A stretch of 50,029 nt of DNA from the NCBI GenBank assembly GCA_900540985.1, contig UQIC01000014.1, positions 1 through 50,029 of the forward strand, in the 5' to 3' direction. Shown in pieces: positions 1 through 7,891 of the stretch. Below the pieces are notes generated by a model, which was not told the origin of the DNA, made no database searches, and was given only the letters and a program-made list of their open reading frames with translations. Numbering within the stretch: the first letter of the stretch is position 1; each line of letters starts with the position of its first letter. The translations under genes and the position numbers were made by a program. Origin of the DNA: an uncultured Collinsella sp. GTDB lineage: Bacteria > Actinomycetota > Coriobacteriia > Coriobacteriales > Coriobacteriaceae.

Positions 1-141
1 ACGAGCGGGGGCTCCTGTCGTTTCCGTGCCCCTGGATTGGGTCATAGTGTCTGACGTTTGCTCGACCTGGATGGGCGAGTTGATTCATTGAGCGCGTTCG
101 CGGGTATTATGGTGAAAGCGATTTCAATGACAGGGGTGCTC

Positions 142-1122
142 GTGGTTAAGATGAAGGATGTGGCCGAGCTGGCCGGCGTTTCGAGCGCCGCCGTCTCGCG
201 CTACCTCAACGGTGGATATATCTCGGCGGACAAGGCCGAGCGCATTAAGCAGGCAATCGAGCTGACCGGATACGTGCGATCCAGCCAGGCTCGCGCGCTG
301 CGCACCGGTTCCACCAAGCTCATCGGCGTCATCGTACCTAAGATCAACTCGGAATCCGTGAGCCGCATTACCGCCGGCATTGGTCAGGTGCTCGGTCGCC
401 GTGGCTACCAGATGCTGCTTGCCAACACCGACAACGCGGCCGATCGTGAGCTCGAATACCTCGATTTATTCCAAAACCACCCGGTTGACGGCATTGTCCT
501 GGTGGCAACTATGATCACCGACGAGCACCGTCGCGCGATTGAGTCGTGCCGTGTGCCCATTGTGTTGATCGGCCAACATGTCGAGGGCGCGGCGTGCGTC
601 TATCACGACGATTACGAGGCTGCCTTTGAGCTCGGCCGTGCGCTTGCGGGTCGGGTGGATGGCAAGATCGCCTACATCGGAGTTACCGAAGAGGACCGCG
701 CGGCCGGTTATGACCGCCGTCGCGGTTTTGAGGCCGGCTTGCGCGCCGCGGGTAACCCGCTCGATGCCGCCTTGATTCGCCTGGGCTCGTTTACGCTCGA
801 CTCGGGCTATCGCGCTGCGCGCGAGCTGCTTGCCGATGCCCCCGATGTTTCGTTTATCGCGTGCGCGACCGACACTATGGCTGCCGGCGCCCTGCGCGCT
901 CTTGACGAGGTGCGTGGCATGGGCGAGGGCGTGCGTCGCGTGAGCGGCTTCGGCGACAACGCATTTTTGCGCGCGCTGACGGGCGGCATTCCCACCGTGC
1001 ATTACGGCTACCTGACCAGCGGCGTCGAGGCGACCAATATGTTGCTCAACGCGCTCGATGGCGAGGAGGGGGAGAGCGGTCTAAAGTCGCTCAAGCTCGG
1101 CCATCAGCTTATGAATGTCTAG
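142..1122 (+). CDS. LacI-family transcriptional repressor, probable sucrose regulator
   Basis: A DNA-binding repressor of the LacI/GalR family. The N-terminal helix-turn-helix is plain (MKDVAELAGVSSAAVSRYLN, then the hinge region), followed by a periplasmic-binding-protein-like sensor domain with the family's GVIVPKI and GFGDN segments. Full family length, about 326 residues. The GTG at 142 is preceded by AGGGG at 132-136 with good spacing; the ATG at 151 is an alternative, and longer upstream frames would add residues the family lacks. It lies just before a sucrose-type PTS gene and a GH32 hydrolase, and two identical LacI-type operators sit between it and the PTS gene, so I infer that it represses those genes and is released by a sucrose-derived ligand. 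The ligand itself is not visible in the sequence. Confidence 0.9.
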   Translation: MVKMKDVAELAGVSSAAVSRYLNGGYISADKAERIKQAIELTGYVRSSQARALRTGSTKLIGVIVPKINSESVSRITAGIGQVLGRRGYQMLLANTDNAADRELEYLDLFQNHPVDGIVLVATMITDEHRRAIESCRVPIVLIGQHVEGAACVYHDDYEAAFELGRALAGRVDGKIAYIGVTEEDRAAGYDRRRGFEAGLRAAGNPLDAALIRLGSFTLDSGYRAARELLADAPDVSFIACATDTMAAGALRALDEVRGMGEGVRRVSGFGDNAFLRALTGGIPTVHYGYLTSGVEATNMLLNALDGEEGESGLKSLKLGHQLMNV

Positions 1123-1205
1123 GCCTTGGGCACGTCTGCCTGCCTCTGAGACCCCTGTTTTTGCTTCAAAACTACCTTTCGCCGGCTTTTTCCTACCGTT
1201 CACCC

Positions 1206-1252
1206 TACTATGAAAACGATTACAGTCATATCAAACTGAAAACGATTACAGT
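1206..1252 (+). promoter_or_regulatory. Tandem LacI-type operators (and possible -10) before the sucrose PTS gene
   Basis: The 16-mer TGAAAACGATTACAGT occurs twice, at 1211-1226 and 1237-1252, 26 bp apart. Each contains a 14-base TGAAAACGATTACA that fits the LacI/CcpA-family pattern TGWNANCGNTNWCA with the central CG. A possible -10, TACTAT, lies at 1206-1211 directly before the first copy; I see no good -35. The position, overlapping or just downstream of the -10 and upstream of the PTS Shine-Dalgarno, fits repression by the adjacent LacI-family protein. Confidence 0.8.
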
Positions 1253-1306
1253 GTATGTGTCAAAGATGGCCGGGTGCACATGCGCCCGTTGGAGGAAAGG
1301 GAAGTT

Positions 1307-2707
1307 ATGGACTACCGCAAATCAGCCCAAGAGGTGCTCGACAACGTCGGTGACGCCGACAACGTTGTTTCGGCCGCACACTGCGCCACGCGTCTACGCC
1401 TGGTGATTGCCGATAATTCCAAGGTTAACAAGGAGGCCATCGAGAATGTCGATGGCGCCAAGGGCGTCTTTGAGGCCCAGGGCCAGCTCCAGATTATTTT
1501 TGGCACTGGCACCGTCAACAAGGTCTACGAAGAGTTCATCGCGCTCAGCGGCGTCGAGGCTGCCACCAAGGCCGAGGTAAAGGAGGCCGCGGCTCAGCAG
1601 CAGAACATCTTTATGCGTGCCATTAAAGTACTCGGCGACGTCTTTGTTCCCATCATCCCCGCCATCGTGGCTTCGGGCCTGCTGCTGGGCATTATGAGCG
1701 CCCTCAACTTCATGGCCTCCAACGGCTTTATCGCGCTCGACACCAATAACTTTATTTATAAGATCGCCGACTTGGTCTCGGGCACGTCCTTTGGCATTCT
1801 GCAGATCCTGATCGGTTACTCCGCCGCTAAGGCCTTTGGCGCCAACCCGTATCTGGGCGCTGTCGTCGGTGGTGCATTCATCAACTCCTCGCTGCAGAGC
1901 GCCTACACGGTTGCCTCCGAGGGCGTTCAGACCATGGTCACTGTTATTCCCGGTGTGTACAGCTTTGAGTGGGTCGGCTATCAGGGCCATGTGATCCCCA
2001 TCGTTATCGCCTGCGCCATTCTGGCCTTCCTCGAGAAGCGCCTGCACAAGATCGTTCCCGAGATGTTCGACCTCTTTGTGACTCCGCTCGTCTCGGTGTT
2101 CGTGACCGTGCTCGTGACGCTCGTTGCCGTCGGCCCCATCTTTGTCTGGGCCGAGAACGCCATCCTCGGTCTGATCCAGGCCCTGCTGACCCTGCCCTTC
2201 GGCATCGGTTCCTTTATCGTCGGCCTGTTCTATGCCCCCACGGTCGTTACCGGTATCCACCAGATGTACACCGCCATCGACCTGGGCCAGCTCGCCCAGT
2301 ACGGCGTGACCTACTGGCTGCCCATCGCCAGCGCTGCTAACATCGCTCAGGGTGGCGCCGCGCTCGCCGTTGCCTTTAAGACCCGCGATGCCAAGATCAA
2401 GGGCCTGGCACTTCCTTCGGCTCTCTCCGCCTTCATGGGCATTACCGAGCCTGCCATCTTCGGCGTGAACCTTCGCTTCTTTAAGCCCTTCATCGCCGGC
2501 TGCATCGGTGGCGGTTGCGGTGCCCTGGTCTGCGCGCTTACTTCGCTGGCCGCCTCCGGCACGGGCGTTACCGGCATCTTCGGTATCCTGCTGTGCCTGG
2601 CCCAGCCCGTGCAGTACGCGATCATGTTTGCGGTCGCCGCGGTCGTGTCCTTTGCCGTCTCGTTTCTCCTGTACAAGGACGAGCCCAAGGCTTCCGAGCA
2701 GGCCTAA
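1307..2707 (+). CDS. scrA: PTS transporter subunit EIIBC, sucrose type
   Basis: Membrane component of a phosphotransferase system that imports a sugar and phosphorylates it. The N-terminal EIIB domain has the phosphocysteine in AAHCATRLRL (Cys26). From about residue 105 a hydrophobic EIIC domain follows, with the glucose/sucrose-superfamily motif GITEPAIFGVNLRF near residue 378. No EIIA domain is fused, so a shared EIIA from elsewhere must supply phosphate. ATG 1307 is preceded by a strong GGAGGAAAGG at 1291-1300; an upstream in-frame ATG at 1274 would add residues with no ribosome binding site. The downstream GH32 sucrose-6-phosphate hydrolase and the upstream LacI regulator favour sucrose as substrate; trehalose and beta-glucoside relatives cannot be excluded by motif alone. 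Confidence 0.88.
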   Translation: MDYRKSAQEVLDNVGDADNVVSAAHCATRLRLVIADNSKVNKEAIENVDGAKGVFEAQGQLQIIFGTGTVNKVYEEFIALSGVEAATKAEVKEAAAQQQNIFMRAIKVLGDVFVPIIPAIVASGLLLGIMSALNFMASNGFIALDTNNFIYKIADLVSGTSFGILQILIGYSAAKAFGANPYLGAVVGGAFINSSLQSAYTVASEGVQTMVTVIPGVYSFEWVGYQGHVIPIVIACAILAFLEKRLHKIVPEMFDLFVTPLVSVFVTVLVTLVAVGPIFVWAENAILGLIQALLTLPFGIGSFIVGLFYAPTVVTGIHQMYTAIDLGQLAQYGVTYWLPIASAANIAQGGAALAVAFKTRDAKIKGLALPSALSAFMGITEPAIFGVNLRFFKPFIAGCIGGGCGALVCALTSLAASGTGVTGIFGILLCLAQPVQYAIMFAVAAVVSFAVSFLLYKDEPKASEQA

Positions 2708-2727
2708 GAGCTTTTGATTGAGGGGAT

Positions 2728-2755
2728 GCCCGCGGGTTGTATGCTCACGGGCGTT
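2728..2755 (+). terminator. Weak hairpin between PTS gene and GH32 gene
   Basis: GCCCG at 2728-2732 pairs with CGGGC at 2748-2752, with three further partial pairs inside, followed by a short GTTTC. It is a poor terminator and may only lower read-through from the PTS gene into the hydrolase. Confidence 0.3.
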
Positions 2756-2814
2756 TCCCGTATCTGGTGCCGTTCTCTGGCGCCTTGTTACTTTCGATCC
2801 GTTAGGACTTTGAT

Positions 2815-4356
2815 ATGTCTAATGCACTTGGTCGCGACCTTGCAAAGCTGGTTGCCGCTGTTGACGCTGCCGCCTCTGAGTGCGGTCATGGCGCGTATGG
2901 CCAGCATTTCCACATTATGCCGCCGGCGGGTTGGCTCAATGACCCCAACGGTCTTTGCCAGACAGATGGCGTGTTCCATGCCTATTTTCAGTATGCGCCG
3001 TTTGATGTCGAGGGCGGCGTTAAGGCCTGGGGTCATGCGACGAGCCGCGACCTTATGACGTGGGACTACGTTGGCGCCCCGCTGTTGCCCGACGAGCCGT
3101 TCGATTGCCATGGCGTGTATTCGGGCTCCGCGCTTGTCGAGGACGGTCGCATTCGCGTGCTGTACACAGGCAACGTTAAGCTTTCCGATGCAGACGGCAC
3201 GTACGACTACGTCAATACCGGCCGCCGCGCCGATACCGTCTATGTTGAGAGCGTTGATGGCCTTGCCGGTCGGGAGTTCAGCCAAAAGCGCGTGGTGCTG
3301 GCGTCCGAGGATTATCCCGAGGATTTGACCTGCCACGTGCGCGACCCCAAGGTGTGGCGTGACTCGGACGGGCGTTATCACATGGTGCTGGGCGCGCGTC
3401 GTCGCGTGGATGGGCCTCATGTCGATAGTCGATTTTGCGCCATGCACGGCGAGGGTGCCGGACGCGATGTGGGCGAGATCCTGGTGTATGGCTCGGCCGA
3501 TATGCTGAGTTGGGAGCTCGAGAGCCGCGTGTGCTCGCCCGAGCGCTTTGGGTTTATGTGGGAGTGCCCGGGGTATCTTGAGCTTGAGTCGGATGGCGGT
3601 GTACCGGCGAAGTGGCTGTCCTTCTCGCCCCAGGGGCTCGAAGGTGGTCGTTGGGACCGCGGTAATGTGTATGCCGCTGGCTATATGCCTGTAACGGGTG
3701 ACATTACGGGCGGCAATAACGCTTATGAGCTGGGCGAGTTCCGCCTGTGGGACGCCGGCTTTGACTTCTATGCTCCGCAGGAGTTCACGGCCGAGGATGG
3801 TCGCCACATTCTGATTGGCTGGATGGGCATGCCCGATGAGCCGACCTATGACAATGCGCCCACCGTGGCGTGCGGCTGGCAGCACTGCATGACAGTGCCG
3901 CGTGAGCTTACAGCCGGTGCCGGCGGCGTGGTGCTGCAGCAGCCGGTGCGCGAGATCGAGCACCATTATGCCTCGGTGCGTGTGGGGGAGGGTTCGTTGG
4001 AGGTTGCCGGCGACACCTGCTTTGACGTTGTTGTCGACGGTGTCGACGGCGCATTTACCGCAATCGTTGATGGCGAGCTGAAGCTGGCGTTTGTGCCCGC
4101 CGAGGGCGAGCTGTCCGCGCGCTTTGAGATGCGATTTACCGATGAGGGTCGCGCTTCTGCCGGCTGCGGTCGCACCGTGCGTTGGGAGCCCGTCGACGAG
4201 GTTCGTAACGTGCGCATTGTCGGCGATGTCTCGTCGGTCGAGGTGTTTGTGAACGATGGCGCACTCGTGTTCTCGACGCGCATCTATCCCGAGGCCTATG
4301 GCGTGACCGTTGACGCCCCGGGTGCGAGCGTGACCTATCATACGCTCATCATCTAG
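2815..4356 (+). CDS. scrB: Sucrose-6-phosphate hydrolase (GH32 invertase)
   Basis: Cytoplasmic glycoside hydrolase that splits sucrose 6-phosphate into glucose 6-phosphate and fructose. The five-bladed propeller domain shows the GH32 hallmarks: WLNDPNG with the nucleophile Asp43, the RDP motif with Asp177, and the EC motif (WECPGYLE) with the acid/base Glu250. A C-terminal beta-sandwich follows from about residue 385. At 513 residues it is of normal length. ATG 2815 has a modest TAGGA upstream. It lies 107 bp after the PTS EIIBC gene, with which it forms an uptake-and-cleavage pair. No fructokinase is present nearby, so fructose must be handled by a gene elsewhere. Bacterial levanase or inulinase is less likely, because there is no signal peptide and the neighbour is a PTS. 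Confidence 0.92.
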   Translation: MSNALGRDLAKLVAAVDAAASECGHGAYGQHFHIMPPAGWLNDPNGLCQTDGVFHAYFQYAPFDVEGGVKAWGHATSRDLMTWDYVGAPLLPDEPFDCHGVYSGSALVEDGRIRVLYTGNVKLSDADGTYDYVNTGRRADTVYVESVDGLAGREFSQKRVVLASEDYPEDLTCHVRDPKVWRDSDGRYHMVLGARRRVDGPHVDSRFCAMHGEGAGRDVGEILVYGSADMLSWELESRVCSPERFGFMWECPGYLELESDGGVPAKWLSFSPQGLEGGRWDRGNVYAAGYMPVTGDITGGNNAYELGEFRLWDAGFDFYAPQEFTAEDGRHILIGWMGMPDEPTYDNAPTVACGWQHCMTVPRELTAGAGGVVLQQPVREIEHHYASVRVGEGSLEVAGDTCFDVVVDGVDGAFTAIVDGELKLAFVPAEGELSARFEMRFTDEGRASAGCGRTVRWEPVDEVRNVRIVGDVSSVEVFVNDGALVFSTRIYPEAYGVTVDAPGASVTYHTLII

Positions 4357-4396
4357 GCGATTCGTCGCATATCGGCGCTATACTGCAGCCGTTACG

Positions 4397-4431
4397 CACG
4401 ATGCGGGAAACATCCGCATCGTGGGTTTTTG
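4397..4431 (+). terminator. Intrinsic terminator after the sucrose hydrolase gene
   Basis: A 10-bp perfect stem, CACGATGCGG (4397-4406) with CCGCATCGTG (4414-4423), then a run of six T. It lies between a possible -10 (TATACT, 4379-4384) and the next gene, so it could also act as a leader attenuator for that gene. Confidence 0.8.
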
Positions 4432-4452
4432 TTAATGAAGGGAGGTTGCCGT

Positions 4453-5445
4453 ATGGGCGTACAGCAGCTAGAAGAGGCCTGGGCTGCAAGGACTGGCGCG
4501 CGTGAGGCGCGTCTTGTTGCGGCCCTGCATGTGCCGGCGGCGCTGTCTCTGTTGGGGGTTGTACGTCCCGGCGATCGTCTGGTTGCGTTTGCCGATGACT
4601 TTGCCGATGCGTTTGCGCACGGCTTTGATGGTTGCGATGTCGCGCTGGTAGGCTCGTCATCCGTTGAGGCGTTTGTCGCCGCGTCCGAGAACTTTGATGC
4701 TTCGTTTGATGCCGAGGTGCCGCACCTGTGGTGGTTTGTGAACTCCATCGGTGGCTTTGGCCTGCGTGTGCCCGACCTTCGCGCTCTGGGCCGCGCGGCG
4801 CGTGAGGCCCATGCGCTGCTGGTTGTGGACAATACCGTGGCGTCAGCTTTTGGCTGCGATTCGCTGCGTTTGGGTGCCGTGCTGTCGCTCGGGGCGCTCG
4901 ATCGCGTGTGCGCCGGCAAGGCTCCGCGCAAGTTGGTTGCCGTATCGGTCGCGCGCTCGCAGCTCAAGCGCCATCGCGTGGATGCCGCGGCTGAGTGCGC
5001 GCATGCCCTGCTTGAGGGCTGTGGCTTGGCCAAGCTAGAAATGCCTGCTGACGAGGCCGGTGTGCTGGAGCGCGGGCTGGACTCGTTCGACGTCCGCATA
5101 CAGGCGCATTTCGACCGCGCCCGTGCGCTGGCCGAGTATCTGGCCGCCAACGAGATGGTGCGCAACGTGCGCTATCCCGGGCTGAGCTCGCATCCCGACC
5201 ATGTGGTTGCAACGGGAAACCTCGAGCATGGTTTTGGCCCGGCAGTTGAATTTGACCTTATCGAGCGCAGTGCGGGTGATTTCTTCGATGCTTTGCCGGG
5301 GGAGTTTCGTACATCGCCCGCCGGCGGCGCAACGACGCGCCTCTCGGCCACGCGCAGCAAGCAGGGGAGCACCATCCGCCTCTTCGCCGGCACCGACAAC
5401 CCCCTGGTCGTAGCGTCCGCCCTAGACAACGCCCTCCGCAACTAG
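4453..5445 (+). CDS. Degenerate Cys/Met-metabolism PLP-enzyme-like protein
   Basis: A 330-residue relative of cystathionine gamma-synthase/lyase (fold type I). Family marks kept are VVDNT (Asp126, the residue that would pair with the PLP pyridine nitrogen), a segment ending VRYPGLSSHPDH, and a C-terminal stretch with TSPAGGATTR and RLFAGTDNP. Marks lost are the N-terminal SSGMAA phosphate loop (here ALHVPAA) and the PLP-lysine segment. Counting from VDNT without gaps, Arg151 in GALDRVCAG takes the place of the lysine in the usual SxTKYxxGH. It is about 50 residues shorter than active family members. I infer it may not be a normal PLP enzyme; it might have another role or be decaying, although the frame is intact. 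ATG 4453 has GGGAGG at 4440-4445. An upstream in-frame ATG at 4429 lacks a binding site. Confidence 0.7.
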   Translation: MGVQQLEEAWAARTGAREARLVAALHVPAALSLLGVVRPGDRLVAFADDFADAFAHGFDGCDVALVGSSSVEAFVAASENFDASFDAEVPHLWWFVNSIGGFGLRVPDLRALGRAAREAHALLVVDNTVASAFGCDSLRLGAVLSLGALDRVCAGKAPRKLVAVSVARSQLKRHRVDAAAECAHALLEGCGLAKLEMPADEAGVLERGLDSFDVRIQAHFDRARALAEYLAANEMVRNVRYPGLSSHPDHVVATGNLEHGFGPAVEFDLIERSAGDFFDALPGEFRTSPAGGATTRLSATRSKQGSTIRLFAGTDNPLVVASALDNALRN

Positions 5446-5463
5446 CTAAATCATCCTCGACTC

Positions 5464-5538
5464 CATAAGTTGCGGTGAAATAGGGATTGATTTACGGCTT
5501 TAACCGCATAAACAGTCCCTATTTCACCGCAACTTATG
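5464..5538. repeat. 23-bp perfect inverted repeat between convergent genes
   Basis: Arms 5464-5486 and 5516-5538 are exact inverse complements (CATAAGTTGCGG... against ...CCGCAACTTATG), and pairing continues inward for three more positions with one G-T. The loop of about 23 bases contains a small CGG/CCG hairpin. It occupies the gap between the convergent PLP-like and ModE-like genes and has no T-run, so it is a poor terminator and looks more like a palindromic intergenic element. Confidence 0.85.
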
Positions 5539-5578
5539 AGAAGGGGTTGTGTGGCTATAAGGCCCCGTCCCAAATGGG

Positions 5579-5923
5579 CTACTCTTTGATGCTGGCGATG
5601 AGGTCGTTTGCTTTGGTGGCAATGACGTTGTTGATGTCGGCCTGCAGCTCCTCGTAGACCGCTATGGCTCGCTCGCCGGCGGGGGTGAGGGTGGATCCGC
5701 GGGCTCCGTCGCGCTCGATGAGTTTGCAGCCCAGCTGACCTTCGGCCTCGTTCACGATGCGCCAGGCCTTGGAATACGCCATGCCCATGCTTTTGGCGGC
5801 CCGGTTGAGCGAGTGTTCGCGGGCGATACCTTGCAGCAGCAAGACGCAGCCGTGGCCGAACACGCCCGGCAAATCCTTGTCGCACGCTTGAATGACCAAC
5901 TTTGCCGTCGTCTTGTACTCCAT
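5579..5923 (-). CDS. Stand-alone ModE/LysR-type winged helix protein
   Basis: A 114-residue DNA-binding protein that corresponds to the N-terminal domain of ModE. The helix-turn-helix is in LNRAAKSMGMAYSKAWRIVNEAE, followed by the wing CKLIERDGARGSTLTPAGERAI. The C-terminal molybdate-binding MOP domains are absent, so sensing of molybdate by this protein alone is unlikely. Such single-domain proteins are commonly found beside molybdate transport or cofactor genes, but none is visible here; the neighbours are guaB (divergent) and a PLP-like gene (convergent). The start could be the ATG at 5923 or a GTG at 5932; GGAG lies close upstream of the ATG. Its target is unknown. Confidence 0.8.
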   Translation of the reverse strand: MEYKTTAKLVIQACDKDLPGVFGHGCVLLLQGIAREHSLNRAAKSMGMAYSKAWRIVNEAEGQLGCKLIERDGARGSTLTPAGERAIAVYEELQADINNVIATKANDLIASIKE

Positions 5924-6116
5924 ACGCTCCACGTCTCCCCGCTAAAGTGTTTGCTGGGCAAACGCAAAGCCTGCGTCAAACCCTCGTGTGCTCTTCTTAA
6001 ATCATGCATTGTAGCAGTCAAAGTGCGTTAAGATACTTCCCCAGTATTGGGCGCCCAAGGTTGGGCTGGGTCCTACGAGGCCTGCAGCCGACCGGTCGCA
6101 TGGAAAAAGGAGAAAC

Positions 6117-7628
6117 ATGGCTACGTTCTTTCCCGGTGAGTCCCACACGTTTTCGGAGTATCTGCTGGTCCCTGGTTACTCGTCCTCGCAGTGCATCCCC
6201 AACAACGTCTCTCTTAAGACGCCGCTGACCCGCTTTAAGCGCGGTGAGAAGCCGGCAATCACCCTGAACATCCCCATGGTTTCCGCCATCATGCAGTCCG
6301 TCTCGGGCGTCGACATGGGTGTCGCGCTCGCTACTGAGGGCGGCCTGTCCTTCATTTACGGTTCCCAGAGCGCCGAGTCCGAGGCCGCCATGGTCAAGGC
6401 CGTCAAGGATCACAAGGCTGGTTTCGTTCAGTCCGATTCCACGCTGACCCCCGACATGACCATGGAGCAGGTCATCGAGCTCAAGGAGAAGACCGGTCAC
6501 TCCACCATGCCGGTTACCGACGACGGCACTCCCAAGGGTAAGCTCCTGGGCATCGTCACCAGCCGTGACTATCGCCCCAGCCGCGATGACCACCAGACGA
6601 AGGTCTCCGAGTTCATGACCCCGCGTGAGCAGCTCATCGTGGGCGACAAGAACATCAGCCTCAAGGTTGCCAATGACGTCATCTGGGACAACAAGCTCAA
6701 CGCTCTGCCCATCGTCGACGACTACGATCACCTCATGGGTATCGTCTTCCGCAAGGACTACGACAGCCACAAGACCAACCCCAACGAGCTGCTCGACGGC
6801 GACAAGCGCTACATGGTCGGCGCCGGTATCAACACCCGCGACTATGCCGAGCGCGTGCCGCTGCTCATCGAGGCTGGTGCCGATGTCCTGTGCATCGACT
6901 CTTCCGAGGGCTTCAGCGAGTGGCAGAAGCGCACCATCGAGTGGATCCGCGCCAACTACGGCGAGGACGTCAAGGTCGGTGCCGGTAACGTTGTCGACGC
7001 CGAGGGCTTCCGCTTCCTGGCCGACTGTGGTGCCGACTTCATCAAGGTCGGTATCGGCGGCGGTTCCATCTGCATCACCCGTGAGACCAAGGGTATCGGC
7101 CGTGGCCAGGCCACCGCGCTGATCGATGTCTGCCGCGCTCGCGACGAGTACTACGAGGAGACCGGCGTCTACGTGCCCGTGTGCTCCGACGGCGGCATCG
7201 TTTATGACTACCACATGACGCTCGCCCTTGCCATGGGTGCCGACTTTATGATGCTGGGCCGTTACTTCGCCCGCTTTGACGAGAGCCCGACCGAGCGCGT
7301 CAACGTGAACGGTCAGTACATGAAGGAGTACTGGGGCGAGGGTTCTGCGCGTGCTCGCAACTGGCAGCGCTACGACCTGGGCGGCGCCGCGAAGCTCAGC
7401 TTCGTCGAGGGCGTCGACTCCTACGTCCCGTACGCCGGCTCCCTCAAGGACGGTGTGGGCGGCACGCTCTACAAGGTCAAGTCCACGATGTGCAACTGCG
7501 GTGCCCTCTCGATTCCCGAGCTCCAGGAAAAGGCACGCCTGACCCTGGTAAGCTCCACCTCCATCGTCGAAGGCGGCGCCCACGATGTAGTCGTGAAGGA
7601 TTCTCAGCAGTCCGTATCTTATCGATAA
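6117..7628 (+). CDS. guaB: Inosine-5'-monophosphate dehydrogenase
   Basis: Oxidises IMP to XMP with NAD+, the committed step of GMP synthesis. The TIM barrel is interrupted by a CBS-domain pair at roughly residues 95-225 (STMPVTDDG and NALPIVDDY are the two CBS cores). The catalytic loop is GIGGGSICITRE with Cys319, and the flap/arginine region follows around SARARNWQRYDLGG. At 503 residues the length is normal. ATG 6117 has AAAGGAGAAAC directly upstream. The gene is monocistronic: divergent from the ModE-like gene and closed by a strong terminator. The leader from about 6035 to 6100 can form alternative GC-rich hairpins, a possible but unproven regulatory feature. Confidence 0.95.
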   Translation: MATFFPGESHTFSEYLLVPGYSSSQCIPNNVSLKTPLTRFKRGEKPAITLNIPMVSAIMQSVSGVDMGVALATEGGLSFIYGSQSAESEAAMVKAVKDHKAGFVQSDSTLTPDMTMEQVIELKEKTGHSTMPVTDDGTPKGKLLGIVTSRDYRPSRDDHQTKVSEFMTPREQLIVGDKNISLKVANDVIWDNKLNALPIVDDYDHLMGIVFRKDYDSHKTNPNELLDGDKRYMVGAGINTRDYAERVPLLIEAGADVLCIDSSEGFSEWQKRTIEWIRANYGEDVKVGAGNVVDAEGFRFLADCGADFIKVGIGGGSICITRETKGIGRGQATALIDVCRARDEYYEETGVYVPVCSDGGIVYDYHMTLALAMGADFMMLGRYFARFDESPTERVNVNGQYMKEYWGEGSARARNWQRYDLGGAAKLSFVEGVDSYVPYAGSLKDGVGGTLYKVKSTMCNCGALSIPELQEKARLTLVSSTSIVEGGAHDVVVKDSQQSVSYR

Positions 7629-7676
7629 GGTAAGAGCCTCACATAAAGGTTGAGTTTCAACCACGTTATTTAGATA

Positions 7677-7711
7677 AAGCGAGATGCCCGCAAGTCGCAG
7701 GCATCTCGCTT
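7677..7711 (+). terminator. Intrinsic terminator after guaB
   Basis: A 12-bp perfect stem, AAGCGAGATGCC (7677-7688) with GGCATCTCGCTT (7700-7711), followed by a T-containing tract. Confidence 0.85.
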
Positions 7712-7746
7712 GTCGTATTTGCTATCATCATGCGAGTTAACGATGT

Positions 7747-7865
7747 GGCGGGGCGTTCTTACCTTTGCTCGCTGCAAGTTCCGCACGCAAAGAAGAGCAC
7801 TAAATGTGCTCTTCGTCTTGCGCAGGACTGTCCGCAGCAGCGAGTAAAGGTAAGAACGCCCCGCC
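7747..7865. repeat. 29-bp inverted repeat with nested hairpin upstream of leuS
   Basis: Arms 7747-7775 and 7837-7865 (GGCGGGGCGTTCTTACC... and ...GGTAAGAACGCCCCGCC) pair over 29 positions with one G-T. Inside, 7786-7790 pairs with 7818-7822 and 7792-7800 with 7806-7814 around a TAAAT loop. It ends 26 bases before the leuS start, so it either lies in the leuS leader or is an inserted palindromic element. Confidence 0.85.
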
Positions 7866-7891
7866 CCAACCCAGCTAACAAAGGAGCTGAT

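Noticed and set aside
1..141. End of a gene entering from the left (stop codon at 45-47)
   Set aside because: At most 14 codons are visible, with no recognisable motif, so no gene can be supported.
2788..4341. A 517-codon minus-strand frame opposite the GH32 gene
   Set aside because: Shadow of a gene with clear catalytic motifs on the plus strand; the frame shows no recognisable domain and low-complexity His/Ala content.
5464..5538. Inverted repeat as the ends of an insertion sequence
   Set aside because: Only 29 bases lie between the arms and there is no transposase or target duplication.
7730..7891. N-terminal extension of leuS by 54 codons
   Set aside because: The segment is the inverted repeat; AAAGGAG precedes the ATG at 7892.
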